Origin: CBDDBH01 sp965225625
Lineage (GTDB): Bacteria > Pseudomonadota > Gammaproteobacteria > JADZEE01
DNA length: 64,000 nt
NCBI GenBank assembly: GCA_965225625.1
Contig: CBDDBH010000032.1
Coordinates: 248,001-312,000 of the forward strand
Reading direction: 5' to 3'
Under the pieces are notes generated by a model that saw nothing but the letters and a program-made list of their open reading frames with translations, searched no databases and was not told the origin of the DNA. The position numbers and the translations under genes are program-made. Below, piece by piece: positions 1 through 8,866 of the stretch; position 1 is the first letter of the stretch; each line of letters opens with the position of its first letter.

Positions 1-286
1 CGCCCGGGCGTTCCAGAACCGGTCCGGACGTCTGGCGCAGGCCGACGCCCAGCTCCGCCGCCACGACGTGCGCCAACGTCGTCTTGCCAAGCCCGGGCGG
101 ACCAAAGATCAGCAAATGATCCATAGCCTCCGCGCGCTGCTTAGCGGCCGTGATGAAGATTTCCATTTGCTCGTGCACGGCCGGCTGACCGATAAAGTCG
201 AGGAGCCGTTTCGGCCGCAAGCTCACGTCGAAACCGGCGTCTTCGCCAATCTCAGTCGCTAGCAATGTGGGATTGTCATCAGCCAT
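1..286 (-). CDS. ruvB: Holliday junction helicase RuvB, 5' part
   Basis: RuvB is the hexameric AAA+ motor that drives branch migration of Holliday junctions together with RuvA. Only the first 95 residues or so lie in the window; the gene runs off the left edge. The translation from the ATG at 286 opens MADDNPTLLATEIGED and carries the RuvB N-terminal region SLRPKRLLDFIGQ followed by the Walker A motif GPPGLGKTT. The gene lies 59 bases downstream of ruvA on the same strand, as the last visible member of the yebC-ruvC-ruvA-ruvB run. Identification is firm although the C-terminal DNA-binding domain cannot be seen. Confidence 0.96.
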   Translation of the reverse strand, partial: MADDNPTLLATEIGEDAGFDVSLRPKRLLDFIGQPAVHEQMEIFITAAKQRAEAMDHLLIFGPPGLGKTTLAHVVAAELGVGLRQTSGPVLERPG

Positions 287-345
287 CTGTCAGCTATTAA
301 CGGTCACGAACAAGTTTTGGGGTTAGCGCCCACAGCCATGCAAGC

Positions 346-954
346 TCATCCGCCTTTCACCAGCGCTTTCAAAGCTTCACGAATGATCTGTTCGCTGGAC
401 AATCCGGCGCTGGCCACCGCATTCACATAGCGGCTTGCCTCCGGCGGCCGGTAACCCAGCGCAATTAAGCCGCTGACCGCATCAGCAACAGGGTCCGGTG
501 GACTCGGATGCGCTTGGACCCGTGCTGGGCCGCTACCCGTACTTGCTCCCCAATCAGCAAGTTTGTCGCGCAGCTCGACAATGAGTCGCTCCGCGGTCTT
601 TTTACCCACGCCAGGCAGACGCGTCAGGCTAGCGGTGTCGCCGGTCTCGACACACACGGCCAGTTGGTCGACATCCATGCCCGAGAGAATGGCCAGCGCC
701 ATCTTGGCTCCCACACCGTTCACCTTGAGCAGGGTGCGAAACATGCGCCGCTCCTGGTCGGTCCAGAAACCGAACAGCAGGTGCGCGTCATCGCGCACCA
801 CCAGGTGGGTGAATATACTGATGTTCTGCTCGACCTCGGGCAGCCGGTAAAACGTCGTCATAGGTGCTTCCACTTCGTAGCCGACCCCGCCTACGTCGAC
901 CAACAGGTAAGGAGGCTTCTTTTCCATCAAGACCCCGCGGAGTCGACCAATCAT
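346..954 (-). CDS. ruvA: Holliday junction DNA helicase subunit RuvA
   Basis: RuvA binds the four-way junction as a tetramer and loads RuvB. The 202-residue length is normal. The N-terminal OB-fold opens MIGRLRGVL. Two helix-hairpin-helix motifs follow, NGVGAK near residue 79 and PGVGKK near residue 114, and the RuvB-contacting domain III fills roughly residues 150-202. The start at 954 is chosen because the family begins MIGR; a longer open frame to 1083 is only the antisense-free extension into ruvC. The start codon overlaps the ruvC stop by four bases (ATGA), which suggests translational coupling. Confidence 0.97.
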   Translation of the reverse strand: MIGRLRGVLMEKKPPYLLVDVGGVGYEVEAPMTTFYRLPEVEQNISIFTHLVVRDDAHLLFGFWTDQERRMFRTLLKVNGVGAKMALAILSGMDVDQLAVCVETGDTASLTRLPGVGKKTAERLIVELRDKLADWGASTGSGPARVQAHPSPPDPVADAVSGLIALGYRPPEASRYVNAVASAGLSSEQIIREALKALVKGG

Positions 955-1472
955 CGGTAACGTCTCCGCCGCCGGCTGGTGACACCGGAGGCGACTTTGG
1001 CAAATCCAGTACTCATGTGGCCATGACAAAGTGCGACTGCCAAGGCATCCGCAGCATCCACGGGCGGGGTCTCGCGCAGACACAACAATATTTTCACCAT
1101 GTGCTGTACCTGCCCCTTGTCGGCATGGCCTCTGCCCACTATCGATTGTTTAATTTGCGTTGCGGTGAATTCAAACACGGGTAGAGCCCGCTCAACGCCG
1201 GCGACCACTGCAGCGCCGCGGGCCTGCCCGAGCTTCAAGGCCGAATCGGCGTTGCGATTGAGGAAAACCTTCTCCACCGCCATTTCCTGCGGCAGGTAGG
1301 TATCTATGACTTCGGCCAGGCCGGTGAAAATCATACCGAGCCGTTGCGGTAGCTCGCCATCGGCAGTCTTGATACAACCGCTGGCGACGTGAACTGAGCG
1401 TTCGCCGTCGAAATCGATAATGCCGTAACCAGTGATGCGCGAGCCCGGGTCCACGCCGAGGATCCGGTTCAT
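951..1472 (-). CDS. ruvC: Holliday junction resolvase RuvC
   Basis: RuvC is the dimeric endonuclease that resolves Holliday junctions produced in recombination. The 173-residue protein has the RNase H-like fold signature LGVDPGSRITGYG. The four acidic catalytic residues known from E. coli RuvC are present as Asp8, Glu67 (in VEKVF), Asp139 and Asp142 (in DAADALA). The C-terminus ends in an arginine-rich tail (SRRRRRYR), which is an ordinary variation. It sits between yebC and ruvA, all on the minus strand, and its stop overlaps the ruvA start by four bases. Confidence 0.97.
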   Translation of the reverse strand: MNRILGVDPGSRITGYGIIDFDGERSVHVASGCIKTADGELPQRLGMIFTGLAEVIDTYLPQEMAVEKVFLNRNADSALKLGQARGAAVVAGVERALPVFEFTATQIKQSIVGRGHADKGQVQHMVKILLCLRETPPVDAADALAVALCHGHMSTGFAKVASGVTSRRRRRYR

Positions 1473-1581
1473 GTAGTAGGGCCCGCCGGGTAAACGGGAA
1501 AGGGCGTCTGACGCGCAGGCCCGATGCCGATGGCAGCAGTCGCCAACCCGCGTGGTGTTTGCACCGCGTGGCAGAAATAAT

Positions 1582-2325
1582 TCAAAGCCGCGCCATTACC
1601 TCCTCGCTGATCTCGACGTTGGAATATACTTTTTGCACATCGTCGAGTTCCTCCAGCGCATCGAGCATACGCATCAACTTCTCGGCGTCCTCCAGCGCTA
1701 GCTGGCTGCTGGTAATCGCTCGCATGGTGACTTCTGCCCGTTCGGGCTCACAGGTTGCGGTGCTCAGCGCATCTTTGACGTCACCGAAATCCTCGGCCGC
1801 ACATAACACTTCGATCACACCCTCATCATCGACGATCACATCATCTGCACCTGCCTCAATTGCAGCTTCCATAATGCTGTCTTCATCGCTGCCTGTGGGA
1901 TAGCCGAGTACGCCGCGTTTTTCGAATAGAAAAGCCACCGAGCCATCCTGACCGAGGTTGCCGCCTGCTTTAGAGAGCGCGTGACGCACCTCCGAGGCGG
2001 TGCGATTGCGATTGTCAGTCATGCAATCGATCATGACTGCAACGCCGCCCGGACCGTAACCCTCGTATCGTATCTCCTCCACGTTAGCGCCATCCAGACC
2101 GCCGGCACCTCGTTTGATGGCGCGCTCGACCGTGTCCTTGGGCATGTTCTGACCAAGTGCGGCATCCACGCCGGCCCGTAGTCGCGGGTTGGAGCCTGTA
2201 TCGTCGCCGCCCAGGCGCGCCGCCACGGTGATCTCGCGGATCAGTTTGGTAAACAGTTTGCCGCGTCTAACATCCTGCCGCTCTTTACGGAAGCGAATGT
2301 TGGCCCATTTGCTGTGACCTGCCAT
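1582..2325 (-). CDS. yebC: YebC/PmpR family regulatory protein
   Basis: YebC-family proteins are three-domain, mostly cytoplasmic proteins known as transcriptional regulators and, for some members, as factors that relieve ribosome stalling. The 247-residue length is typical. The start at 2325 is fixed by the family N-terminus MAGHSKWANI; upstream codons of the open frame do not resemble the family. The motif GKLFTKLIREI and the central region RGAGG are visible. It lies upstream of ruvC in the conserved aspS-yebC-ruvC context. Which of the two described roles applies here cannot be told from sequence. Confidence 0.95.
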   Translation of the reverse strand: MAGHSKWANIRFRKERQDVRRGKLFTKLIREITVAARLGGDDTGSNPRLRAGVDAALGQNMPKDTVERAIKRGAGGLDGANVEEIRYEGYGPGGVAVMIDCMTDNRNRTASEVRHALSKAGGNLGQDGSVAFLFEKRGVLGYPTGSDEDSIMEAAIEAGADDVIVDDEGVIEVLCAAEDFGDVKDALSTATCEPERAEVTMRAITSSQLALEDAEKLMRMLDALEELDDVQKVYSNVEISEEVMARL

Positions 2326-2398
2326 AGAACTATCGACACGCGTGCGGGAAACCAGGATTTTAGCATTGCAGGCCGGTACGCCCCAGTGTTGGCTGCAA

Positions 2399-3022
2399 TC
2401 AATGTGCAAAGCTGCCTTCTTGCAGCATGTGCTGGACTTGAAACGCCACTCGTCGCGACAGCAACATGCCGAAGTGAGATACCGGCAGTACAATGTGATC
2501 ACTCATCCCCGGCAAACGCGTTTCCGCCACCGTCACAGTGCCGTCATTGGGCAATGGCAAACCGGGTATCAACCAGCCCAGACCCAGGCGCAAAGTGCCG
2601 GCAATGACGCCCAGCTCCCGTACACCTGTCCATGGCGGAACCTCCCCCAAGAGTGCGCACCGGACACTTGCGCCCAGTAGGACTGTCAAACCGTGGCGCT
2701 CGATCCAGTTCGCCGCGGAACTACCCAGATGGGGCGTACCCAGAGTAACGATGCGACCAGGAGGCTGCTGCGGATACCTATCGAACAGATGCCGCACGAC
2801 TAACCCACCCAGACTGTGCGCAACGAAATGCACTGTCTCAGCATCTAATCCACCGACAAAAGCGTGCAACGCGTTTGCGTTGTCCACGGGCGGCAACGAC
2901 AGCGACGGATAAACGAAACGGCGAACGCTAAAACCTGTTGCTGACAGGCGCATACGCAGCGCGGTCATGTCCCAACCGTTGGTGTACAGGCCATGAACCA
3001 GCACAACAGTGTGTTGCGGCAT
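2399..3022 (-). CDS. alpha/beta hydrolase, lipase-like
   Basis: A 207-residue small alpha/beta hydrolase related to the triacylglycerol lipase/PGAP1-like group. The oxyanion region VVLVHGLYTNGWD starts at residue 6. The nucleophile is probably Ser70 in AHSLGG. A plausible catalytic Asp is in PNDGTV and the His in VSHFGM near the C-terminus. No signal peptide is seen, so it is probably cytoplasmic. The start at 3022 (MPQHTVV) leaves 25 bases to the aspS stop; the longer frame would run into aspS. It is likely cotranscribed with aspS and yebC. The substrate is unknown. Confidence 0.85.
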   Translation of the reverse strand: MPQHTVVLVHGLYTNGWDMTALRMRLSATGFSVRRFVYPSLSLPPVDNANALHAFVGGLDAETVHFVAHSLGGLVVRHLFDRYPQQPPGRIVTLGTPHLGSSAANWIERHGLTVLLGASVRCALLGEVPPWTGVRELGVIAGTLRLGLGWLIPGLPLPNDGTVTVAETRLPGMSDHIVLPVSHFGMLLSRRVAFQVQHMLQEGSFAH

Positions 3023-3047
3023 TACCGTCAAGCGGGCTGGCAGTGGG

Positions 3048-4835
3048 CTATTGGGGGCGTTGCTTGCGCAGCTGCACGCCCAGTTCGCGCAATTGGGCAT
3101 CAGCAACAGCCGTGGGAGCGGCTGTCAGCGGACAACTTGCCGTTTGCGTTTTTGGAAACGCGATGACATCGCGAATCGAGTTGGCACCAGCCATCAACAT
3201 CACAATCCTATCGAGTCCGAACGCTATGCCGCCATGGGGCGGACAACCGTAGCGCAAGGCATCCAGCAAAAACCCGAATTTCTCCTGCGCCTCTTGTGCA
3301 CCGATACCAAGCAGACGAAACACCGCTTGCTGCATTGCAGCTGTATGAATGCGTATGGACCCACCGCCGAGCTCGGTACCGTTCAAAACCAGATCGTAGG
3401 CACGCGAAATACTCTCTCCGGGTGCCGCTTCCAGGGCAGCGGGATCGTCCGTATCGGGGGCAGTAAAGGGGTGATGTAGTGCATCCCAGCGTGCCCCGTC
3501 TGTATTGCGCTTAAACATTGGAAAGTCGACAACCCACAACATATGCCAGCCGTCATCGGCGATGCCGAGATCCTCGCCCAATTTGAGACGCAAGGCGCCA
3601 AGCGCGTCGTTGACGACGTGCTGAACATCGGCACCAAAGAATACCAGGTCACCGCTGGCCGCCGCGGTGCGCTGCAACAGCGCCTCGATGACATCGTCCG
3701 GTAGAAATTTGAGGATCGGCGATTGCAGGCCTTCGCGACCATTGTCGCGATCGTTGACCTTGATGTAAGCAAGACCTTTGGCGCCAAAAGTCGCGACATA
3801 CGTGGTGTAGTCATCGATCTGCTTGCGGGTCAACCCCCCACCACCGGGCGCGCGCAATGCGGCAACCCGTCCCGTCGTGCTGTTGGCAGGGCCGGCAAAC
3901 ACCTTGAATTCGACGTCGCGCATCAGATCGCCAACTTCGACTAACTCCAAGGGCACGCGCAAGTCCGGTCGATCGGACCCGTAGCGCTGCATCGCTTCGT
4001 AGTAGGTGATCCGCGGCAGCGGCGAGGGAATATCAACATCAACCACGGTTTTGAACAGCTGCAACATCATCTCTTCCATGAGCCCGGTGATGGCGTCGGC
4101 TTCCATGAACGACACTTCCACATCCAGCTGTGTGAACTCAGGCTGGCGATCAGCGCGCAGATCCTCATCACGAAAGCAGCGGGCGATCTGATAATAACGG
4201 TCCATGCCCGACATCATCAGCAATTGTTTGAACAGCTGGGGTGATTGCGGCAGGGCGAAAAACTTACCCAGTTGTGTGCGACTGGGAACCAGGTAGTCGC
4301 GCGCCCCCTCAGGAGTCGCTTTAGTCAACACCGGTGTTTCTATCTCTAAAAAACCCTGCGCCTCCAAAAACCCGCGCAACGTCCGGGAAACCGCAGCTCG
4401 CAACTGCAGATTCCGCTGCATTTGCGGCTTTCTCAAATCGATATAGCGGTAACGCAGCCGGTGTTCTTCGCTGACGTTTTCATCATCGAGCTGAAACGGT
4501 GGCGTGTCGGCGCGGTTCAGGATCTCGAGCTCGCCCCCCAACACTTCTACCTCACCGGTTGGCATGTCCGGATTAACGGTACCCTCAGGCCGGCGCCGAA
4601 CCCGGCCACGAATGCGCAATACGAATTCGCCGCGAATTTGCTCGGCAAGGGCAAAGCTCTGCGGCGTGTCCGGATCGAATACCACCTGCGCAAGACCACT
4701 GCGATCGCGCAGATCAATAAATATGACGCCGCCGTGGTCCCGCCGATTATTCACCCAGCCACACAACTCGACCTGCTGGTCGAGATGATCGCTACGAATG
4801 TCACCGCAATAGTGGCTGCGCATGGTGGGGGTCAC
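3048..4835 (-). CDS. aspS: aspartyl-tRNA synthetase
   Basis: Class II synthetase that charges tRNA-Asp. The 595-residue protein has the N-terminal OB anticodon-binding domain (VELCGWVNNRRDHGG), class II motif 2 (RCFRDEDLRADRQ), the bacterial GAD insertion domain (around FGAKGLAYIKVND) and motif 3 (GIAFGLDRIVML). The length fits the bacterial type. An alternative in-frame ATG four codons in (MRSHYCG, 4823) is the closer match to family starts; both are possible. It sits upstream of the hydrolase, yebC and ruvC on the same strand. Whether the enzyme discriminates against tRNA-Asn cannot be decided by eye. Confidence 0.97.
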   Translation of the reverse strand: MTPTMRSHYCGDIRSDHLDQQVELCGWVNNRRDHGGVIFIDLRDRSGLAQVVFDPDTPQSFALAEQIRGEFVLRIRGRVRRRPEGTVNPDMPTGEVEVLGGELEILNRADTPPFQLDDENVSEEHRLRYRYIDLRKPQMQRNLQLRAAVSRTLRGFLEAQGFLEIETPVLTKATPEGARDYLVPSRTQLGKFFALPQSPQLFKQLLMMSGMDRYYQIARCFRDEDLRADRQPEFTQLDVEVSFMEADAITGLMEEMMLQLFKTVVDVDIPSPLPRITYYEAMQRYGSDRPDLRVPLELVEVGDLMRDVEFKVFAGPANSTTGRVAALRAPGGGGLTRKQIDDYTTYVATFGAKGLAYIKVNDRDNGREGLQSPILKFLPDDVIEALLQRTAAASGDLVFFGADVQHVVNDALGALRLKLGEDLGIADDGWHMLWVVDFPMFKRNTDGARWDALHHPFTAPDTDDPAALEAAPGESISRAYDLVLNGTELGGGSIRIHTAAMQQAVFRLLGIGAQEAQEKFGFLLDALRYGCPPHGGIAFGLDRIVMLMAGANSIRDVIAFPKTQTASCPLTAAPTAVADAQLRELGVQLRKQRPQ

Positions 4836-4994
4836 TGGATATGTGGGCCGGGGATGTTACGGACTCGCCCGAGCCAGCGCAAATCACGCGGGGGCGCTAG
4901 GCACACCGCAGAAGCAGTGGTGGGCGGTCCACGCATTTAACGAGGCGAACGCGACTCCCAGCACCCTAAATGCGACGCAGGCGCGCTTTGCGCC

Positions 4995-5366
4995 CTAATC
5001 GCTACTAGAACTACTCGTGTTGTTGGTGCTACCAGATGAACTTTTACTCTCCGAAGTCTTTTTGGAATCTGTAGATTTGGTCTCTTTACTCTCGGTCTTC
5101 TTGCCGTCACCATCCTTGCTCTTGGCATCGTCTTTTTTGGAGCCGTCGGACTCGTTGTCCTTGCCGGTTTCCTTATCCTTTTTCTTGTCCTTGAAGTCAG
5201 TCTCGTACCAGCCGGTGCCCTTTAACACGAACGCCGCCGCGGAAATCAGTTTGCGCAACTCGGCTTTTCCGCACTGAGGACAGTCTTTTAGCGGATCTTC
5301 GCTAAGCCGCTGCATCGCTTCGAATTTGTGCTCGCAACTGTCGCACTGGTACTCGTAAATCGGCAT
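4995..5366 (-). CDS. FmdB-type zinc-ribbon protein with long Lys/Ser-rich tail
   Basis: A 123-residue protein with the FmdB/putative regulatory zinc ribbon at the N-terminus: MPIYEYQC, then C-x2-C (CDSC) and a second pair CPQCG, followed by the usual LISAAAFVLKGTGWY segment. Family members are often about 70-110 residues. The last 60 or so residues are low complexity, dominated by Lys, Asp, Glu and then Ser/Thr, and end in a serine run; this part is predicted disordered. The start at 5366 is the canonical MPIYEY. It is the first gene of the minus-strand aspS group. The function of the family is not established. Confidence 0.88.
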   Translation of the reverse strand: MPIYEYQCDSCEHKFEAMQRLSEDPLKDCPQCGKAELRKLISAAAFVLKGTGWYETDFKDKKKDKETGKDNESDGSKKDDAKSKDGDGKKTESKETKSTDSKKTSESKSSSGSTNNTSSSSSD

Positions 5367-5639
5367 TTCACTGCTCCACCTCGTTCCAACTGCGCGAAAC
5401 ATACGGTCTCCTACGCAAAAATCAAGCTTTACGACGCGCCCAAAGCTGAACGACGAAACACAGGAGGTAAAGCGGGATGCGTTGGAATCCAGAGAACGAG
5501 AGGGGTATTATCGCCGCCCTGCGGAATCGAGCCGCAAAACACTGGACCCCAAGCAGTCATCCGCCGACCCAACGGAGGCAGTCCGGGACCGTTCCAATGG
5601 TTTAGAACTTGGCCAAGGACGGTATGACAATCTGACAAT

Positions 5640-5715
5640 GGGCCGTTAGCTCAGTTGGTAGAGCAGCTGACTTTTAATCAGTTGGTCGCAGGTTCGACTC
5701 CTGCACGGCCCACCA
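5640..5715 (+). tRNA. tRNA-Lys (anticodon UUU)
   Basis: The 76-base sequence folds as a full cloverleaf: acceptor GGGCCGT at 5640-5646 pairs with ACGGCCC at 5705-5711, and ACCA (discriminator plus encoded CCA) follows. The anticodon stem GCTGA/TCAGT encloses the loop CTTTTAA with anticodon TTT. The T arm is GCAGGTTCGACTCCTGC. It is transcribed divergently from fmdB. Its 3' part is repeated about 15.4 kb downstream, which marks it as the integration site of the adjoining island. Confidence 0.97.
5670..5715 (+). repeat. attL-like repeat: 3' end of tRNA-Lys
   Basis: These 46 bases, from the anticodon loop to the CCA end of tRNA-Lys, are repeated in the same orientation at 21078-21123 with a single difference (A5697 versus T21105). 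Identity stops at both ends of the 46 bases. This is the usual footprint of site-specific integration into a tRNA gene, with the intact tRNA kept at this side. Confidence 0.85.
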
Positions 5716-6720
5716 TTTAATCAATGGGTTATGTGTTTATCCAAGGAGCGCTTCGATCTGGTGCTATGTTGGTGCTAGGTTGTATCGCTCGAAGACTAGA
5801 CGAGACTGTCAGGGACGGGTCGCGTGATGGCGTCGCCTTCGGCAGAACACTGTAGCTAGTGTCCAATTCCTCGCGGCCGGCTCTGAAACCAGCTCCTCGC
5901 AGCACTTCGCAGACTTACAGCCGGTTGCCCCTTTGGTCCCACGCCGACAGGGGCAAGCCCGCCCCCCGCCGGGGGGTCCCCAAAACCTCACGCGAAATCC
6001 GTCATCTCCCATCCAGACATTTCCAAAAAAATTTAATGCGTAAAGAATTGCAGCGCAAACTTGCCGCCGCCGTCAGTAGGTACTTCGCCAGCTCTGCGAG
6101 CGCCCGTAATTCCCATGCCGAGGGAGACGGTTTATGAACCCTTCTTAGTGACAAGGTACCGATCAATTTTTGCGATTAATCCACGACATCGAGTGGATAT
6201 AGATTGTCCTCGCAGGCCGGCTAACTAAGGTCGCTGAACGGCCAACTCCAGCTGGTCATGAGATCGAAAAACGCGGGCGCGAACGTCCGCAATAGAGGAA
6301 TTACTCCAGCAATAGCGGCAACCAGGACATACCGACGAACCGAACATGGCAACGCCATCGGCGAAAGTGCATTTCCGTTTGGGTGGTATGAATTTGATAA
6401 TGTCGGGCTGATCTACCGAGGTTCAGAACGAGTGCTGCTGTCACCGCGTGGGCTAAACGGCGCTCGAAAGCGGTAATGCACAAATAATTCTTGTTTATTG
6501 TGTTAGCGATTAGATGTCGAAACTCCGATTAGTCGATCCAATGCAATACGTCCCGTATCATCGACCAAGAACCTGGATTATTGTGGGCGCGGTGGCCCTC
6601 TCGTGGACGGCATGTTGGTTGCTGGTACCTCTAATGTCGGTTCAGCAGACGCTTGGCAACCTACAACCAATCGAAATTGTGATTGCGAACGTCTTAGCAT
6701 TTGGTGATGGAGGAAGCGTT
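5716..6720. other. about 1 kb with no supported gene
   Basis: This stretch starts right after the tRNA-Lys, where an integrase gene would normally lie. Short open frames exist on both strands (for example 5859-6137 and 6258-6476 on plus) but none has a clear ribosome-binding site or a recognisable motif. An open frame upstream of the epimerase start (6514-6720) is in frame with it but reads as a fortuitous extension. A short direct repeat, GGTGCTATGTT/GGTGCTAGGTT, occurs near 5760-5780. I see no integrase remnant. Confidence 0.6.
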
Positions 6721-7470
6721 GTGAAGATTCTCGTTACGGGAATGAGCGGGTTGATCGGCACTGCGTTACGCCGCGCACTAGAAGGCGAACATGACCTCAT
6801 CGCGTTGAATCGCAGCAACGTCGATGGCGTCGCGACCCATACCGCAGATATCAGTGATTTCAATGCCATCAAGGGCGCGTTTCAAGACAAGGATGTCGTG
6901 GTGCATCTCGCCGCCAAAGCGGGTGAAAACTACACGTGGCAGGATCTACGCGATACCAACGTCGAAGGCACACGAAACGTATTTCAAGCGGCGACTGACG
7001 CCGGTGTTGAGCGTGTGGTGTTTGCCTCCAGTGGCGCGACGGTCGCGGGTTGGGAAATTGATGAGCCGTATAAATCGCTAGTCGAAGCTCGCTATGACGA
7101 TCTACCCGACACGTGGCCGCTCATCAACGTGGATATGGCCCCGCGACCACGCGGCATCTATGGCAGCACCAAGGTTTGGGGGGAAGCGCTCGCGCGTCAT
7201 TTCGCCGACACCACTAAAACGTCGTTCTTCAACGTTCGCATCGGCTACGTGAATGCGGAAGACAAACCGACCAACGCGCGCCAACGCAGCGTTTGGTGCA
7301 GCCAGCGTGATGTTGTGAACGCGATTCTCGCCGCCATACACGCGCCTGAATCGTTGCGTTGCGAGACGTTCTTTGGCGGTTCCAACAATCGCTACGGCTA
7401 CCGCGATATCGGGCACGGTAAGACGCTACTCGGATACGAACCGTTGGACTCGGCCGACGATCGAGACTGA
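6721..7470 (+). CDS. NAD-dependent epimerase/dehydratase (extended SDR)
   Basis: A 249-residue short-chain dehydrogenase of the extended, epimerase-like type. The N-terminus carries the dinucleotide-binding motif TGMSGLIGTALR, an acidic residue pattern DISD that would contact the adenine, HLAAKAG, and the active-site YGSTK (YxxxK) with an upstream FASSGATV serine. Members act on sugars or related carbonyl compounds; the substrate here is unknown. I choose the GTG at 6721 because it gives the canonical VKILVTG start and follows a GGAGGA ribosome-binding site about 8 bases upstream; the frame is open from 6514. It lies alone on the plus strand of the island. Confidence 0.85.
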   Translation: MKILVTGMSGLIGTALRRALEGEHDLIALNRSNVDGVATHTADISDFNAIKGAFQDKDVVVHLAAKAGENYTWQDLRDTNVEGTRNVFQAATDAGVERVVFASSGATVAGWEIDEPYKSLVEARYDDLPDTWPLINVDMAPRPRGIYGSTKVWGEALARHFADTTKTSFFNVRIGYVNAEDKPTNARQRSVWCSQRDVVNAILAAIHAPESLRCETFFGGSNNRYGYRDIGHGKTLLGYEPLDSADDRD

Positions 7471-7496
7471 CGGATCCGAACTAACCTGGAAACGAG

Positions 7497-7566
7497 GTAG
7501 GAGCGGCTTCAGGCGCGATTCTTTTGTGTTCAGTTCGTGACTAATCGCGGCTGAAGACGCTCCTAC
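7497..7566. repeat. REP-type inverted pair (REPIN-like)
   Basis: Two 24-base arms, 7497-7520 and 7543-7566, are inverted copies of each other with two mismatches; each carries the core GTAGGAGCG followed by a CTTCAG...CGCGATT segment. This resembles the REP sequences of Pseudomonas and Xanthomonas relatives, which occur as inverted pairs mobilised in trans by RAYT transposases. A third, degenerate half (GCTTTAGCCGCGATTTA, near 7592-7608) follows. No RAYT gene is in the window. It lies between the epimerase and the broken phosphotransferase. Confidence 0.75.
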
Positions 7567-7605
7567 CCCGGTATTGAGGTTTTGCGAGGTCGCTTTAGCC
7601 GCGAT

Positions 7606-8141
7606 TTATTCGCTCGAGCGTCGTTGCACCGATCGCCGCGTGCCGGGGGTTATCCACGAGGCCTGAGGCCAGCAGCACGGCGCCGAACAGAACCGCGCCC
7701 AACCCATCGCACGCTGCACGGTCGCGTCATCGGCTCCGTATTGAGCGAGCGCGGCAACACGTGCCGCCTTTGTGAGTAACAGCATCCAGATTCCCGCGAG
7801 ATCGGTGGCTACATCGCCGGATGTGATGTTGCCCCAGTCGATCACCCCACTATCCGACCGTGACTGACCAATACGTTCCTTGGATGAAAGTCGCCGTGCA
7901 ACCAGCGAACCTCCCGTGCAGGCGGGGCGTTCAAGCCTTCATGCCAGGCGGCGTCGACTACGGGCTGGTAAGTACGACGGCGTATTCGCGGTTTGATATG
8001 GCAAGGGACCCGGTGTTGATCGCTCGGGAGACGCTTTCCGTCATGGAAACCTGGCCGGTAGCGCGCACCATGGGCGAGTTCTCGTGATGATGGGTGATGA
8101 TCACACATACGAGTCATCCACAACTTGCCATCAGAGCGCAT
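7606..8141 (-). pseudogene. aminoglycoside phosphotransferase-family remnant, frameshifted
   Basis: Two overlapping minus-strand frames together give an APH/choline kinase-like C-terminal half. The first (8141-7842) contains the catalytic loop signature WLHGDFHPRNVLV and ends in a stop soon after it. The second (7845-7606) resumes with the metal-binding segment VIDWGNITSGDVATDLAGIW. A one-base shift near 7843 separates them. The N-terminal ATP-binding lobe is not recognisable, so the gene is truncated as well as frameshifted. Members phosphorylate small molecules including some antibiotics, but nothing indicates resistance activity here. Confidence 0.75.
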
Positions 8142-8538
8142 TTGCCCTGATCGACGCCATGGTGCCGATTCTGAATGCTGGCGTTCAAGAAGTTCTGGAT
8201 TATGGCCTCTACGGTTGGGAACTGTCCCGCGGTCGGGCCTTCAACGGTGGGCCTGAACATCGTTTTCGCGAAAGTTACGGCTACCATCGTCGATCGCCGT
8301 GGGTCGCTTCCCGGCCGAGGCTGTGTGAAAAGTCTGCGAATTAGCAAAACCGCGAAATTTCTTTCCACTACGTGTGCCATATCAAACTGGAAATGGGATA
8401 ACGCTCGGATTCTGATCCGATTCTTGTATGTGCAGCCCACTTCCAACAATCGAAATTAGTTTTCACATACTCTCGGCCACCTGCGGACCTTCGGTAATCG
8501 TGAAAACTGGGATTTGAACGTCGTCTTTCCCGACATCT
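8142..8538. other. stretch without recognisable gene
   Basis: About 400 bases between the phosphotransferase remnant and the IS91-type fragment. Short open frames on both strands (8175-8459 plus, 8114-8449 minus) show no motif and no convincing ribosome-binding site. Part of it may be the decayed tail of the IS91-type transposase frame, which stays open to 8368 but loses resemblance near 8540. Confidence 0.5.
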
Positions 8539-8866
8539 CTGTAACACCGTCCTACGACAATGACGGCAGATCTCAATCTCGATCTTGAACACGCGCTTGA
8601 GGCGCTGCGCCCAGGTCATGGCTGCGTGACGCTCGGGTGGCGTTTGGTCGTGGGCGTCATCCGGCGCGCGGCAGTGGTTGCCTTTACCGCGCTTGGCCGG
8701 CGTCACGAACGCCCGATGCCTGCTGTTGGGGGCGAACACGCCGTGGAAGCGCATCAGGTTCACGCGCGGTTTGGGTATCAGGGCGGCCAGGCGAGCGATG
8801 AAGTCCAAGGGCTCGAAGATGACATGCGTGGTGCCGTCACGGTAGGGGGGTCTTTACCTGATAACG
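8539..8866 (-). pseudogene. IS91/ISCR-type transposase fragment
   Basis: The minus-strand translation contains DFIARLAALIPKPRVN, RFHGVFAPNS, a VTPAKRGKG segment and MTWAQRLKRVF followed by CRHC. These are hallmarks of the C-terminal part of Y2 (IS91/ISCR-like) transposases. Upstream, DGTTHVIFEPL continues the family sequence but is reached only after a one-base shift near 8842. The catalytic tyrosine region and the N-terminal zinc domain are absent. The fragment abuts a DUF1329 remnant on the opposite strand, which suggests an insertion or deletion joint near 8862. Confidence 0.75.

Noticed and set aside
5017..5277. Hydrophobic leucine/serine-rich plus-strand frame opposite the FmdB-type gene.
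   Set aside because: It is the complement of the Lys/Asp/Ser-rich tail; its composition is a by-product.
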